From: SXXK01 sp046074645
GTDB lineage: Bacteria > Planctomycetota > Planctomycetia > Planctomycetales > Planctomycetaceae
Assembly (NCBI GenBank): GCA_046074645.1
Contig: JBJTOP010000348.1
Location: 1 to 14,319 of the forward strand
Direction: 5' to 3'
Length of the DNA stretch: 14,319 bases
This document shows, one piece after another, positions 7,089 to 14,319 of this stretch; the first letter of the stretch is position 1; each line of letters starts with the position of its first letter. A model generated the notes under the pieces. That model did no database searches. It worked only from the letters and a program-made list of their open reading frames with translations, and had not been told where the DNA came from. Both the position numbers and the translations under genes were made by a program.

Positions 7089-7094
7089 GTTATA
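7089..7094 (-). promoter_or_regulatory. Possible -10 box (TATAAC) for the small secreted-protein gene
   Basis: On the minus strand TATAAC, five of six matches to TATAAT, lies about 50 bases upstream of the ATG at 7038. Eighteen bases further up is TGGCGG, a poor -35, with an A-run between them. Transcription starting about seven bases downstream would leave a leader of roughly 40 bases and exclude the TTG at 7086 as a start. Confidence 0.3.
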
Positions 7095-7201
7095 CGACAT
7101 TTTTTTGCGTACCCGCCAGAGGAAATTCGGAACAATTCGCTCGGAATCGGGAAAATGTTCGGTTTCAGAGTGTGAGAAACGTCCGCCAGGAGCGGGGACA
7201 A

Positions 7202-8095
7202 TCATGCAATCGCCACCAGAATCGATGCCGTGAGCAGGCAGGCTCCGGCCAGTCGCAGCAGCATGATTCTCAGGGAATATCCGGCTTCGGCCCCGCCGAA
7301 ATACCTGGCAAGACTCCATGCCAGCAGCACTGCCCACAGCCCCCGCAGAGCATAGACGATGTTGATTCGCGTGGCGTCGCCGTAGCGACTGAGCGACCAG
7401 GACATGCTGATCGCCTGCAGGGCCATCAGGAGTGTGCCGGTCACAAGCGGTCGCAGGATTCCCAGTTGCCTGAGCCTTTGCGGGCGGTCAATCCAGGGAA
7501 GAAACACGCACGACAACACTCCAGTGGAAATGAACATCGGCGGCAGAAACAGGCCGGCGCCCCAGCGCTTGCCCCAGATCTGCAGGCCTGCATCGAATAG
7601 TGAGAGCGAAATGGCGGCCAGAAGTGCAGGGACGATTGTGAGCACCGCACGGCGGGTTGTCAGGTCTGCGGATTCCGCACTTCGGGCACCTGCCTGGATC
7701 ACACCCACGCCAAGTGTGGCCAGAACCGCCCCCAGCCAGACCCGCATGGCAATTTGTTCACCCGCCAGCACTGCCAGCATGGCTGCGACGATGATGACTT
7801 TGATCCCGAACACCGGAGTGGCCACGGAGACGTCACCGTAGCGGAATGCGAGATACGTGAACAGCTGGCCCAGTACGAAGCTGAGTCCCACCAGCGCGGC
7901 CTGCCACCAGCCCTCCGCGGGCAACGTACCTGGTCGCCACAATTCGACTGTAAGCCACGACAGGCCCAGCCAGATATTTGCCAGAAACGTGCCTGTCCAC
8001 GGACTGGCACCCCGAGAAATTGCCTGTCGCGCAAACATCATGCCGATGACAAACACAACGCTTGAAAATAAGGGAAAAAGCAGATGCAGCGGCAC
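7202..8095 (-). CDS. EamA/DMT-superfamily membrane transporter
   Basis: 297 residues with about ten hydrophobic helices in two five-helix halves, the layout of drug/metabolite transporter (EamA) proteins. Examples are residues 3-22, 33-52, 63-84, 89-111, 116-136 and 150-174, with four more to the C-terminus. The FGIKVIIVAAMLAVLAGEQ segment is typical of the end of the first EamA repeat, and ALRGLWAVLLAWSLARYF near the C-terminus of the second. Such proteins move small metabolites, amino acids or drugs across the inner membrane; the substrate is not predictable. The start is GTG at 8095, the first in-frame start after an upstream stop, with no clear ribosome binding site; internal ATGs at residues 19-20 would remove helix one. 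It is transcribed divergently from the asparaginase-like gene across about 190 bases. Confidence 0.85.
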   Translation of the reverse strand: MPLHLLFPLFSSVVFVIGMMFARQAISRGASPWTGTFLANIWLGLSWLTVELWRPGTLPAEGWWQAALVGLSFVLGQLFTYLAFRYGDVSVATPVFGIKVIIVAAMLAVLAGEQIAMRVWLGAVLATLGVGVIQAGARSAESADLTTRRAVLTIVPALLAAISLSLFDAGLQIWGKRWGAGLFLPPMFISTGVLSCVFLPWIDRPQRLRQLGILRPLVTGTLLMALQAISMSWSLSRYGDATRINIVYALRGLWAVLLAWSLARYFGGAEAGYSLRIMLLRLAGACLLTASILVAIA

Positions 8096-8284
8096 AGCAG
8101 ATACTCAGCAGGCTAACCGATTCGGGCAAGTGAACGTGGCCGGAGTCTGACGGCCGGGAGTATTCCTGTCGATACCCGCAGCAGCAAAAGCCGGAGCTGC
8201 GGATGAAATCAGCGGTGGACAGCTTAAAATCAGCAGCCCCCTTCCACTTCCGCTCTCTTCCGCTCTCTTTTGGCAATCTCAACC

Positions 8285-8803
8285 ATGCGCATCTGCCTGA
8301 TCACCGCTGGTGGCACGATCGACAAAGTCTACTTTGATCGGCTGAGTGAATACCAGGTCGGTGCTCCTGGAGTGGAAAGGATTCTGCAGGAGCTTGTTGT
8401 GGGATTCGACTACCGGATCCAGTCGGTGCTCCGCAAAGATAGTCTCGATATGACGGATGCCGATCGCCTGCTGCTTCTGGATGCCGTCCGCGCAGCTCCG
8501 GAAACGCACATCGTAATGACCCACGGCACAGATACCATGATCGAAACCGCCAGACTTCTGCTTCAGGTAACTGGAAAACGCATCGTACTCACCGGCGCGA
8601 TGCAGCCTGCCAATTTCCGTAACTCAGATGCGATCTTCAACGTGGGCATGGCCGTCGGTGTCGTGCAGGCCCTGCAGGCTGACGGTGTGTGGCTGGCAAT
8701 GAGCGGCCGGCTCTTTGACCCGCGACGCGTGCGCAAGGATCGGGAACGCGGGGTGTTCGTCGAGGATCTGTCGCTGGATACAGGTGGACCTGCGAAACTC
8801 TAA
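8285..8803 (+). CDS. Compact single-domain asparaginase-like protein
   Basis: 172 residues from the ATG at 8285; a TTG at 8270 would add five residues, and neither has a clear ribosome binding site. The sequence begins with the first L-asparaginase signature, ITAGGTID (catalytic Thr11), then carries the second, MTHGTDTM (His80 to Thr84, with the Thr82-Asp83 pair), TGAMQPA (103-109) and DPRRVRK, whose Lys151 aligns with the active-site Lys162 of E. coli asparaginase II. All N-terminal-domain catalytic positions are therefore present. The C-terminal domain of full asparaginases (about 330 residues) is absent, and nothing resembling it follows the stop. Single-domain 'asparaginase domain-containing' proteins of about 160-170 residues are known in bacteria, so this is probably natural and not a truncation. 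Asparagine hydrolysis is possible but unproven. No signal peptide; cytoplasmic. Confidence 0.85.
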   Translation: MRICLITAGGTIDKVYFDRLSEYQVGAPGVERILQELVVGFDYRIQSVLRKDSLDMTDADRLLLLDAVRAAPETHIVMTHGTDTMIETARLLLQVTGKRIVLTGAMQPANFRNSDAIFNVGMAVGVVQALQADGVWLAMSGRLFDPRRVRKDRERGVFVEDLSLDTGGPAKL

Positions 8804-8879
8804 GCCCCCACCAACACCATTTCTCAACCGAATCCGGCATTCCCCAACCCGCTGGATACCTGACGTCGGCAAATTCGCC

Positions 8880-8885
8880 TATAAT
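8880..8885 (+). promoter_or_regulatory. Perfect TATAAT -10-like box upstream of yidC
   Basis: TATAAT lies in the 197-base gap between the asparaginase-like gene and yidC, 115 bases before the yidC ATG at 9001. No good -35 sits at 16-18 bases; CTGACG at 8860-8865 is too close (14 bases). It may drive yidC and the chelatase gene with a leader of about 110 bases. Confidence 0.35.
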
Positions 8886-9000
8886 CCCGACACAGCACCC
8901 GGTGGAGTGTCCGGTGTGCGTTCGCCAGTCAGGTCCGCTGTCCGGGAAGAACCTGTTCTTTTCAGCCACGGCCTCACCTTGCCAGGTAACTCGTCGCCCC

Positions 9001-11265
9001 ATGGAAAATCGCCGTCTTTTCACATTCCTCGCCAGCGCCTTCCTCTTCCTGATCGTCTGGAACGCGCTCTTTCCACCTCCGCCCCCGCCTGAACAGCCGG
9101 CAGATCCCACTGCAGACGCGGCGGATCCGGCATCCGACCCCGCATCCGACCCCGCATCCGATCCGGCGGTCGCAGACAACGATCCGGCGGCCCCCGCTGT
9201 GGCCGCCGCAGAAAATCCGGATGCTGCCGCACCCCAGCCCGAGAACGCAGCTAACGCACCGGAACTGAAAATCGCTGCACACCCCGGCACATCAGCTACA
9301 CTCGGATCGCTGCAGCCCGACAGCGGCTATGCTCTCGAAGTGGTCCTCACATCTGCGGGCGCCGCCGTGGAAAGCGTCTCGCTCACACCCCCACAATTTC
9401 GCGATCTCGCCGACAGCGAACGCGCCGCCAAAGTCGTCGGTAACAACGCCAGCGACGATCGTTCGCTCTCCACCGCCATCGCCGACATCGATCAGCAACT
9501 CGCAGAAACCGGGCACTCGCTCGAAACCGCCAACTGGAACCTCACCAATTCCTCTGCCACCGACACAGTCGCCACCGCCACCTTCGAATATGACTCACCC
9601 GATGGAACACTGCGGCTTCGCAAAACCTACAGTCTTCCCCGCAGCCAGCTCACAGGTACCGCACTCGACGACGCCTGGAGAAACGATCCGTCGCTCTTCA
9701 CTCTCAACATGACACTCGAACTGATCAATCTGTCACAGGCACCCCGTGAAGTCAGCTACGAGCTCCAGGGGCCTGTCGGGCTGCTGCTTGAAAACGCCGA
9801 ACATACCTCCAAATACCGCGATCTTCACCTCGAATTCAACAGCACCGGTCCAACCACCCTCTATGCCCCCACCCTCCAGGGATACTGCGACGACATCGAA
9901 GCCCGCATGGGACGCAAAGCCTCCCTCTCAGAACTCTCACAAAGACTCCGTGAAGATCACGAATGGGTTCAACAGCCGCGATATGCCGGAATCGATGTCC
10001 AGTTCTTCTCCGCCATGCTGGCGCCCATCGTGACCCAGCCGGAAGACGGCAGCCCTCCCACAGGACCGCTCCTCGAACGCACCTGGCCTGTGCTCATCGG
10101 CCCGGATGTCCGCGAACCCGCAAATCTCGGCTTTCCCGCCCGCATGATCACCAATCTCTACTACGCCTTCGCTGGGCGCGAAGTCGATCCTCGCACCGCA
10201 GACATCAGTTTCCGATTCGCCAGTCAGCCTGTGGTCCTGCAGCCCGGTCAATCCGTCGCACACCCCTACGCCTTCTTCGCTGGTCCCAAACGACGCGAAC
10301 TGCTCGACCCTCCACCCTTCTCCGCAGGACAGGTGCTCAACTACGGCTGGTGGACCGGTTCCGTCGCGCGACTCATGCACATCCTGCTCGACACCTTCCA
10401 CAGTGTCGGTCTGCCATGGTGGGCCGCCATCATCAGCCTCACTGTGCTCGTCCGCAGCTGCCTGTTCCCCCTCTCCCGCAAACAGGCCATCATGGCCGCT
10501 CGACAAAAAGAACTGCAGCCCCACATCAAAGCTCTCAAAGAACGCTGCGGTGACGACCAGCAGAAATTCGCCCGCGAACAGTGGGAACTCTTTCGCAAAA
10601 ATAACATTAATCCCTTCTCAGGCTGCCTCCCACTGTTCCTCCAGCTGCCAATCTTCATCGGCCTCTACACGGCACTCAATTCCGCTGTCGATCTTCGCGG
10701 TCAACGATTCCTCTGGATCGATAACCTGGCCGGCCCCGATGCACTGTTCCGACTCTCCTTCGCCCTCCCCTTCGGTATGGGACACGACTTCAACCTGCTC
10801 CCTCTCTGCACCGTCTCCCTCTTCCTCGTCCAGCAGAAACTCTTCATGCCGCCGGCTCAGGACGAACAACAGGCCATGCAGTACCGCATGATGAACTTCA
10901 TGACCGGAATCATGGGCATTCTTTTCTGGCATCAACCCGCAGGACTCAGCCTCTATTTCATCGCCTCCAGCCTCTGGAGCATCTCTGAACGCAAACTCCT
11001 CGGTACCGCCAACACAGCGCCTGCCGGTGCCCCGGATCTCGCCTCGATACTCCCCGAAGAACCCTCTCCAACCTCGCCCGCTCGGTCCAAACCACGCACC
11101 GTTTCCACTATCAACGGGCCCACCCCTTCCTCGCCTCCCAAATCACCCGGCTTCTTCCAGCGACTCATGGCCGCCGCTGAAGAAATGCAACGCAAGGCCG
11201 AACAAGCCCAAAAACAGGCCGAAAGCCAAAGACACCGTGAGGATGGCAAGGGAAAAAAACGCTGA
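9001..11265 (+). CDS. yidC: Membrane protein insertase YidC (Oxa1 family), long planctomycete-type
   Basis: 754 residues from the ATG at 9001; an upstream extension to 8902 lacks membrane character. YidC inserts and folds inner-membrane proteins, alone or with SecYEG. Residues about 6-24 form the first helix (LFTFLASAFLFLIVW). Residues 25-95 are a Pro/Ala/Asp linker with three SDPA units encoded by near-identical 12-base repeats. The P1-type periplasmic beta domain covers about 95-450. The conserved insertase core is at about 455-665: LTVLVRSCLFPL with Arg485, the conserved groove arginine; NINPFSGCLPLFLQLPIFIG; and HQPAGLSLYFIASSLWS. A tail of some 90 residues ends in a Lys/Arg/Gln-rich helix, suited to ribosome contact. 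The family in E. coli has 548 residues, so the extra length lies in the linker, P1 domain and tail. A short chelatase gene follows after 19 bases. Confidence 0.96.
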   Translation: MENRRLFTFLASAFLFLIVWNALFPPPPPPEQPADPTADAADPASDPASDPASDPAVADNDPAAPAVAAAENPDAAAPQPENAANAPELKIAAHPGTSATLGSLQPDSGYALEVVLTSAGAAVESVSLTPPQFRDLADSERAAKVVGNNASDDRSLSTAIADIDQQLAETGHSLETANWNLTNSSATDTVATATFEYDSPDGTLRLRKTYSLPRSQLTGTALDDAWRNDPSLFTLNMTLELINLSQAPREVSYELQGPVGLLLENAEHTSKYRDLHLEFNSTGPTTLYAPTLQGYCDDIEARMGRKASLSELSQRLREDHEWVQQPRYAGIDVQFFSAMLAPIVTQPEDGSPPTGPLLERTWPVLIGPDVREPANLGFPARMITNLYYAFAGREVDPRTADISFRFASQPVVLQPGQSVAHPYAFFAGPKRRELLDPPPFSAGQVLNYGWWTGSVARLMHILLDTFHSVGLPWWAAIISLTVLVRSCLFPLSRKQAIMAARQKELQPHIKALKERCGDDQQKFAREQWELFRKNNINPFSGCLPLFLQLPIFIGLYTALNSAVDLRGQRFLWIDNLAGPDALFRLSFALPFGMGHDFNLLPLCTVSLFLVQQKLFMPPAQDEQQAMQYRMMNFMTGIMGILFWHQPAGLSLYFIASSLWSISERKLLGTANTAPAGAPDLASILPEEPSPTSPARSKPRTVSTINGPTPSSPPKSPGFFQRLMAAAEEMQRKAEQAQKQAESQRHREDGKGKKR

Positions 11266-11284
11266 ATCAACGCCGCAGGCCATC

Positions 11285-11698
11285 ATGAGCATTCCCGTGC
11301 AAAGCCCCAACACAGCCATCCTGCTCGTCGATCACGGCTCCCGCCGCGCGGAAAGTAATGCCCTGCTCCACGATGCCGCCAAACGCTTCCGCCAGCAAAG
11401 CAACTACCAAATCGTCGAACCCGCTCACATGGAACTGGCCCAGCCGTCCATCCAGCAGGCCTTCGATCGCTGCGTGGAACGTGGCGCCCAGAGGATCGTC
11501 GTCTTCCCCTGGTTTCTCTCGCCCGGAAGACACTGGACTGAAGACATTCCCCAGCTCGTTCGCATCGCTGCCACCCAGCATCCCGGTGTCACGTGGATTG
11601 TGACGCCTCCTTTTGGACTGCATCCCGGTCTCTTCAGTGCGGTCGCAGACCGTATTGATGTCAGTGTGAGAAAATGGGAGTCAGAAAGCGTCGGGTAG
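11285..11698 (+). CDS. Short CbiX-type sirohydrochlorin chelatase family protein
   Basis: 137 residues from the ATG at 11285; longer versions of the frame overlap the end of yidC and lack a ribosome binding site. CbiX/SirB-family enzymes insert Co2+ or Fe2+ into sirohydrochlorin for cobalamin or siroheme synthesis. Seen here: LLVDHGSRR (His17), the EPAHMELAQPSI helix, VVFPWFLSPGRHWTEDIP (His83) and PPFGLHPGL (His113). These match the family's HGS, 'FL-x-x-G-x-H-x-x-x-DIP' and 'PxGxHP' blocks. The length is that of one half of the two-domain CbiX, so it should act as a homodimer. The last 15 residues (VSVRKWESESVG) are less typical. No other tetrapyrrole gene lies in the window, so the metal and pathway are open. 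The gene lies 19 bases after yidC and may share its transcript. Confidence 0.85.
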   Translation: MSIPVQSPNTAILLVDHGSRRAESNALLHDAAKRFRQQSNYQIVEPAHMELAQPSIQQAFDRCVERGAQRIVVFPWFLSPGRHWTEDIPQLVRIAATQHPGVTWIVTPPFGLHPGLFSAVADRIDVSVRKWESESVG

Positions 11699-11707
11699 TC
11701 AGGTTTT

Positions 11708-11721
11708 CAGTGGTCAGTGGT
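11708..11721 (+). repeat. Tandem 7-base repeat (CAGTGGT x2)
   Basis: Two direct copies of CAGTGGT (11708-11714 and 11715-11721) follow GGTTTT just after the chelatase stop. They lie in the 101-base gap before the efflux-adaptor gene, which also holds a T/C-rich stretch (CTTTTTTTCCTTCCTTTC) at about 11771-11788. Function unknown. Confidence 0.6.
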
Positions 11722-11799
11722 GCTGAGTCGTTTGCCTGCGGGCTGCTGTCTGGTGGCTTATACGGCGTTGCTTTTTTTCCTTCCTTTCGTGGCTCTCCC

Positions 11800-12939
11800 A
11801 TGCGTACTGGTTTCAAAACACTGTGTTTGATCACCGCTGCCCTGTTGGGGATGTTCATCAGCGGCTGTCGGAGGGAACCACCGGCGGCCGTGGCGACGAA
11901 GCCGTTGAATGTGTTTTTTGTGATGCCTGAGCAGCGCGAGGTGATTGAGGAGGAGGAGTTTACGGGGCGGATGGAGGCTGTGGAGCGAATCGAGTTGCGT
12001 TCGCGAGTCAGCGGGTATCTGCAGGAAATCAGTTTTGAGGAAGGCCGTCGTGTTGAGGCCGGCCAGACGCTTTTTCGCATTGACGCGCGTCCGTTTCAGG
12101 CGGAGGAACAGCGGGCGGCGGCGGCTGTGCGCCAGTTTGAAGCTCGGGCGAAGCGACTGGAAAGTCAGGAACAGCGAGCTCGTTCACTCTTCGAAAAACG
12201 TGCGATGTCGGAGGAGGAATATGAAGCCATTCGGTTCGAGACCACGGAAGCTCAGGCTTCCCACGCGGCCGCTCTGGCTTCCCACCAAACTGCCCAGCTC
12301 AATCTGCAGTTCACTTCCGTCCAGGCTCCGCTGGCGGGCGTCATCGGCATGCGGCAGGTGGACCCGGGGAATCTGGTGGTCCAGGACCAGACACTGCTGG
12401 CGGTAATTGTCCCGATCGAGCGACTGGATGTTCTTTTCGACCTCGATGAACGCACCGTTCTGAAGCTGCGCCGACTGGAACAGGCAGAAGTAATCCAGTC
12501 CCCGCTGAAATCCCCGGTGAAGGTCCGCATTTCTCTGGCTGATTCCACCGATTTCGACATTTCCGGCACCGTCGATTTCCTCGACAACCAGATCGATTCT
12601 GCCACCGGAACGTTACGGGCGCGGGCTGCTGTGAGCAATGAGACTGGACTGTTGTCGCCGGGGATGTTTGTTCGTCTCCGCTACCCGATTGGTCAGCCCG
12701 CCCCCGCACTGCTCATTCCTGAAGAAAGTCTGGCGTCAGATCAGGGGCGACCGTTTGTGTTTCTGGCCGCTGAAAAGGACGGGCGCACCGTCGCCGAAGT
12801 CAGATATATCGAACCCGGTCCGCTGCAGGGGGCTCTGCGAGTCGTCCGGAGCGGACTGGAGTTGCAGGATCGCGTGATCGTGACGGGACTGCAACGGCTT
12901 CGCAGAAATGCAGACATTGAAGCAAAGCCCAGGGAGTAG
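11800..12939 (+). CDS. RND-type efflux periplasmic adaptor (membrane fusion protein), lipoprotein
   Basis: 379 residues from the ATG at 11800; an extension to 11674 overlaps the chelatase gene and lacks a signal. The N-terminus is a lipoprotein signal with lipobox ISGC (Cys23), anchoring it to the inner membrane. The domain order is that of AcrA/MexA: first lipoyl half at about 65-95 (SRVSGYLQEISFEEGRRVEA), a long alpha-helical hairpin at 97-170, second lipoyl half at 172-205 (APLAGVIGMRQVDPGNLVV), a beta-barrel at about 208-298 with DNQIDSATGTLRARA and LLSPGMFVRLRYP, and a membrane-proximal domain at 300-368. Such adaptors couple an inner-membrane RND pump to an outer-membrane channel. No pump or channel gene follows; the next gene is an ATP-grasp ligase. 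The first part of the gene is rich in GAG and GGG codons, unlike yidC. Ribosome binding site weak. Confidence 0.92.
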   Translation: MRTGFKTLCLITAALLGMFISGCRREPPAAVATKPLNVFFVMPEQREVIEEEEFTGRMEAVERIELRSRVSGYLQEISFEEGRRVEAGQTLFRIDARPFQAEEQRAAAAVRQFEARAKRLESQEQRARSLFEKRAMSEEEYEAIRFETTEAQASHAAALASHQTAQLNLQFTSVQAPLAGVIGMRQVDPGNLVVQDQTLLAVIVPIERLDVLFDLDERTVLKLRRLEQAEVIQSPLKSPVKVRISLADSTDFDISGTVDFLDNQIDSATGTLRARAAVSNETGLLSPGMFVRLRYPIGQPAPALLIPEESLASDQGRPFVFLAAEKDGRTVAEVRYIEPGPLQGALRVVRSGLELQDRVIVTGLQRLRRNADIEAKPRE

Positions 12940-12949
12940 CGTGTTCTCC

Positions 12950-13846
12950 ATGCGATTAGGCATCTTTGCTTCCATCGGCAGTCCCTATGCCCAACTGCTC
13001 TGTGCTGCTGCGGCCGACCGCGGTCACCAGACACTGTTGCTCGATTTTGAGTCGCTGACGGCGACCGTCCGCGATGGGCGGATCAACTGGCAGTGCAGTG
13101 GCCACGACCTGCGAACACTGGATGCAGCAGTCGTTCGCACCATGCCCCCCGGGACGCTTGAACAGGTCGTGTCCCGCATGGATTTGCTGGCTGGTCTTGA
13201 AGCAGCTGGTATTCCCGTCATCAATCCTCCAAAATCGCTCGAATGTGCCGTTGACAAATATCTCACCACCCAGCGTCTGGCTTTAGCCGGAGTCCCGGTC
13301 CCAGACACGGTGGTCTGTGAATCGGCGGAGGCGGCGATGTCTGCGTGGGAACAGCTGGGCGGTGACGTCGTTGTCAAGCCCCTGTTTGGTGCCGAAGGTC
13401 GCGGGATTCTCAGAGTTACCGACCGCGAACTTGCACATCGCGTTTTTCGGACCCTTGAACGCCTTGGGGCCGTGCTGTATCTGCAACAGTTTCTGGCAGG
13501 CCCACGCTATGACCTGCGACTGCTGCTGCTGGATGGCCAGTTGCTGGGAGCCATGCAGCGAATTCCCCGCGAGGGCGACTTCCGAGCGAACCTGTCGCAG
13601 CAGGGGAGCGCCGTGCCGTGGCAGCCGTCGCCCGAGGAATTGCTGCTGGCCCGCCGAGCTGCCGAGATCACAGGTGCGATTTTCGCCGGAGTTGACCTGA
13701 TGCACCGTGATGACCTTCAACCGGTGGTGATCGAAGTCAATGCCGTCCCCGGCTGGAAGGGACTGGAACAAACCTGCGGAGTTCCCGTGGCGACCTTGCT
13801 GGTGGATTGGATCGAAAAACGAATCGCCCGAGCTGCCATCAGCTGA
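12950..13846 (+). CDS. RimK-like ATP-grasp ligase (alpha-L-glutamate ligase type)
   Basis: 298 residues from the ATG at 12950, which puts the first beta strand (MRLGIFAS) at the N-terminus as in RimK. A GTG at 12941, one base after the adaptor stop and four bases after AGGGAG, is an alternative start adding three residues. Visible ATP-grasp features: VVKPLFGAEGRGI with Lys143 and the glycine-rich loop 147-152, YLQQF at 177-181, DLR at 188-190, FRANLSQQG at 211-219, Asp249 in GVDLM, and Glu262/Asn264 in EVNAVPGWKG for Mg binding. The family joins an amino acid, often glutamate, to a carboxylate using ATP. Possible substrates include ribosomal protein S6 (RimK), coenzyme F420, or tetrahydromethanopterin (MptN); the last would fit planctomycetes, which have this C1 cofactor, but no other gene of that pathway is here. 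The 10-base spacing suggests co-transcription with the adaptor. Confidence 0.88.
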   Translation: MRLGIFASIGSPYAQLLCAAAADRGHQTLLLDFESLTATVRDGRINWQCSGHDLRTLDAAVVRTMPPGTLEQVVSRMDLLAGLEAAGIPVINPPKSLECAVDKYLTTQRLALAGVPVPDTVVCESAEAAMSAWEQLGGDVVVKPLFGAEGRGILRVTDRELAHRVFRTLERLGAVLYLQQFLAGPRYDLRLLLLDGQLLGAMQRIPREGDFRANLSQQGSAVPWQPSPEELLLARRAAEITGAIFAGVDLMHRDDLQPVVIEVNAVPGWKGLEQTCGVPVATLLVDWIEKRIARAAIS

Positions 13847-14319
13847 AATCCGTTATGCTGCCGATTGCTCGCCAGAACGCCCCCCGCACTGACCCGTTTC
13901 GGAGCAGCATTGTCAGAAAAACGGTTGTCACGCGCCGCACAGACAGCGCAGAAGGATGCAGGATTCCCAGTGTCCTGGAAGTGTTGACGAGGGGGCTGGC
14001 AGTGTTCTTTGACCCCTCACCCCCGTCCCCTCTCCCGTCGAAGGGGAGAGGGGGGATTGAGGCCGATCTTCGCGAGGATAGAGAGAACTTCAACGCCATT
14101 GGGCGGCAGCCTGCGGGCAAACACCCCTCGCAAACACCCCCGCCACCACCCGCACCTTCGTTACAACACGACGGCAGCTCAGGTACATAGCACTCTTTGG
14201 TCGTATCGAAAAACCGCATGATTTCCCTCGAAAATGCTGACTAACTGAGCACTCTGCTGCTGACATTCCCCTCCTCTGCTGATAATCTCGTGGGTCTCTT
14301 TCAGTCATCAGCCGCAAAC
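13847..14319. other. 473-base region without a convincing gene at the window end
   Basis: Apart from the palindromic repeat at 14013-14053, nothing clear is visible. A minus-strand frame from 14219 to 13839 starts with ATG after GAGGGA but runs straight through the palindrome, has mixed codon use and reaches into the ligase gene; I do not call it. The last 100 bases may hold the upstream region of a gene beyond the window. Confidence 0.5.
14013..14053 (+). repeat. GC-rich palindromic repeat, copy B (REP-like)
   Basis: It begins with the same 13 bases as copy A (CCCCTCACCCCCG) and has a 10-bp inverted repeat, CCCCTCTCCC at 14027-14036 and GGGAGAGGGG at 14044-14053, around the loop GTCGAAG. 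It lies about 165 bases after the ATP-grasp ligase stop. The orientation is the same as copy A, but the loop differs and the ACCCCG block between lead and stem is missing, so the element has diverged mainly outside the lead and stem. Confidence 0.8.

Noticed and set aside
13839..14219. Minus-strand 126-residue Cys-rich frame with ATG after GAGGGA
   Set aside because: It runs through the palindromic repeat, reads low-complexity (GAGGGGG, SIPPLPFDGRGDGGEG), has no steady codon bias and overlaps the end of the ligase gene.
14090..14317. Minus-strand 75-residue frame near the window end
   Set aside because: Basic, composition-driven sequence without domain, signal or good ribosome binding site; a 5' extension beyond the window cannot be judged.
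1..14319. Defence system, CRISPR array, prophage, transposon or secondary-metabolite cluster
   Set aside because: No nuclease, reverse transcriptase, transposase, integrase, repeat-spacer pattern or biosynthetic core enzyme was seen in either strand.

Overview
The window looks like chromosomal DNA of a member of the Planctomycetota. The strongest sign is the gene at 5273-6223: a DUF1559-type protein with a prepilin N-terminus and an H-X9-DG C-terminus, a family greatly expanded in that phylum, followed by a small lipoprotein gene as is common there. A long YidC with a very large periplasmic region, a secreted PCNGPGC-type protein and a GC-rich base composition fit the same picture. The phylum call is by recognition, not by a search.

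Layout. 1-252: the 3' end of an EF-G-type translational GTPase (+). 265-1182: a minus-strand pair, a RidA-family protein followed with no gap by a three-helix membrane protein. 1319-3231: two plus-strand genes, a SlyX-like coiled coil and a secreted three-domain calcineurin-type phosphoesterase. 3232-3442: a convergent gap with the first copy of a GC-rich palindromic repeat. 3443-6223: a probable minus-strand operon read in the order pseudopilin-like DUF1559 protein, small lipoprotein, secreted double AhpD/CMD-fold protein. 6224-6588: a gene-free leader. 6589-7038: a small secreted protein of unknown function (-). 7202-8095: an EamA/DMT-type transporter (-). 8285-8803: a compact single-domain asparaginase-like enzyme (+). 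9001-11698: yidC and a short CbiX-type chelatase (+). 11800-13846: a lipoprotein efflux adaptor and a RimK-like ATP-grasp ligase (+). 13847-14319: no convincing gene, but the second copy of the palindromic repeat.

How the genes relate. Most are housekeeping or envelope genes that do not form one pathway. Eight encode exported or inner-membrane products: phosphoesterase, double AhpD protein, lipoprotein, pseudopilin-like protein, small secreted protein, transporter, YidC and efflux adaptor. The only tight functional unit is the 3443-6223 operon, where all three products should leave the cytoplasm. I saw no CRISPR array, transposase, integrase, phage gene, tRNA or rRNA, and no clear new defence or mobile system. 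The more unusual items are the AhpD tandem with a decayed second active site, the minimal asparaginase, the efflux adaptor without a pump gene beside it, and the paired palindromic repeats.
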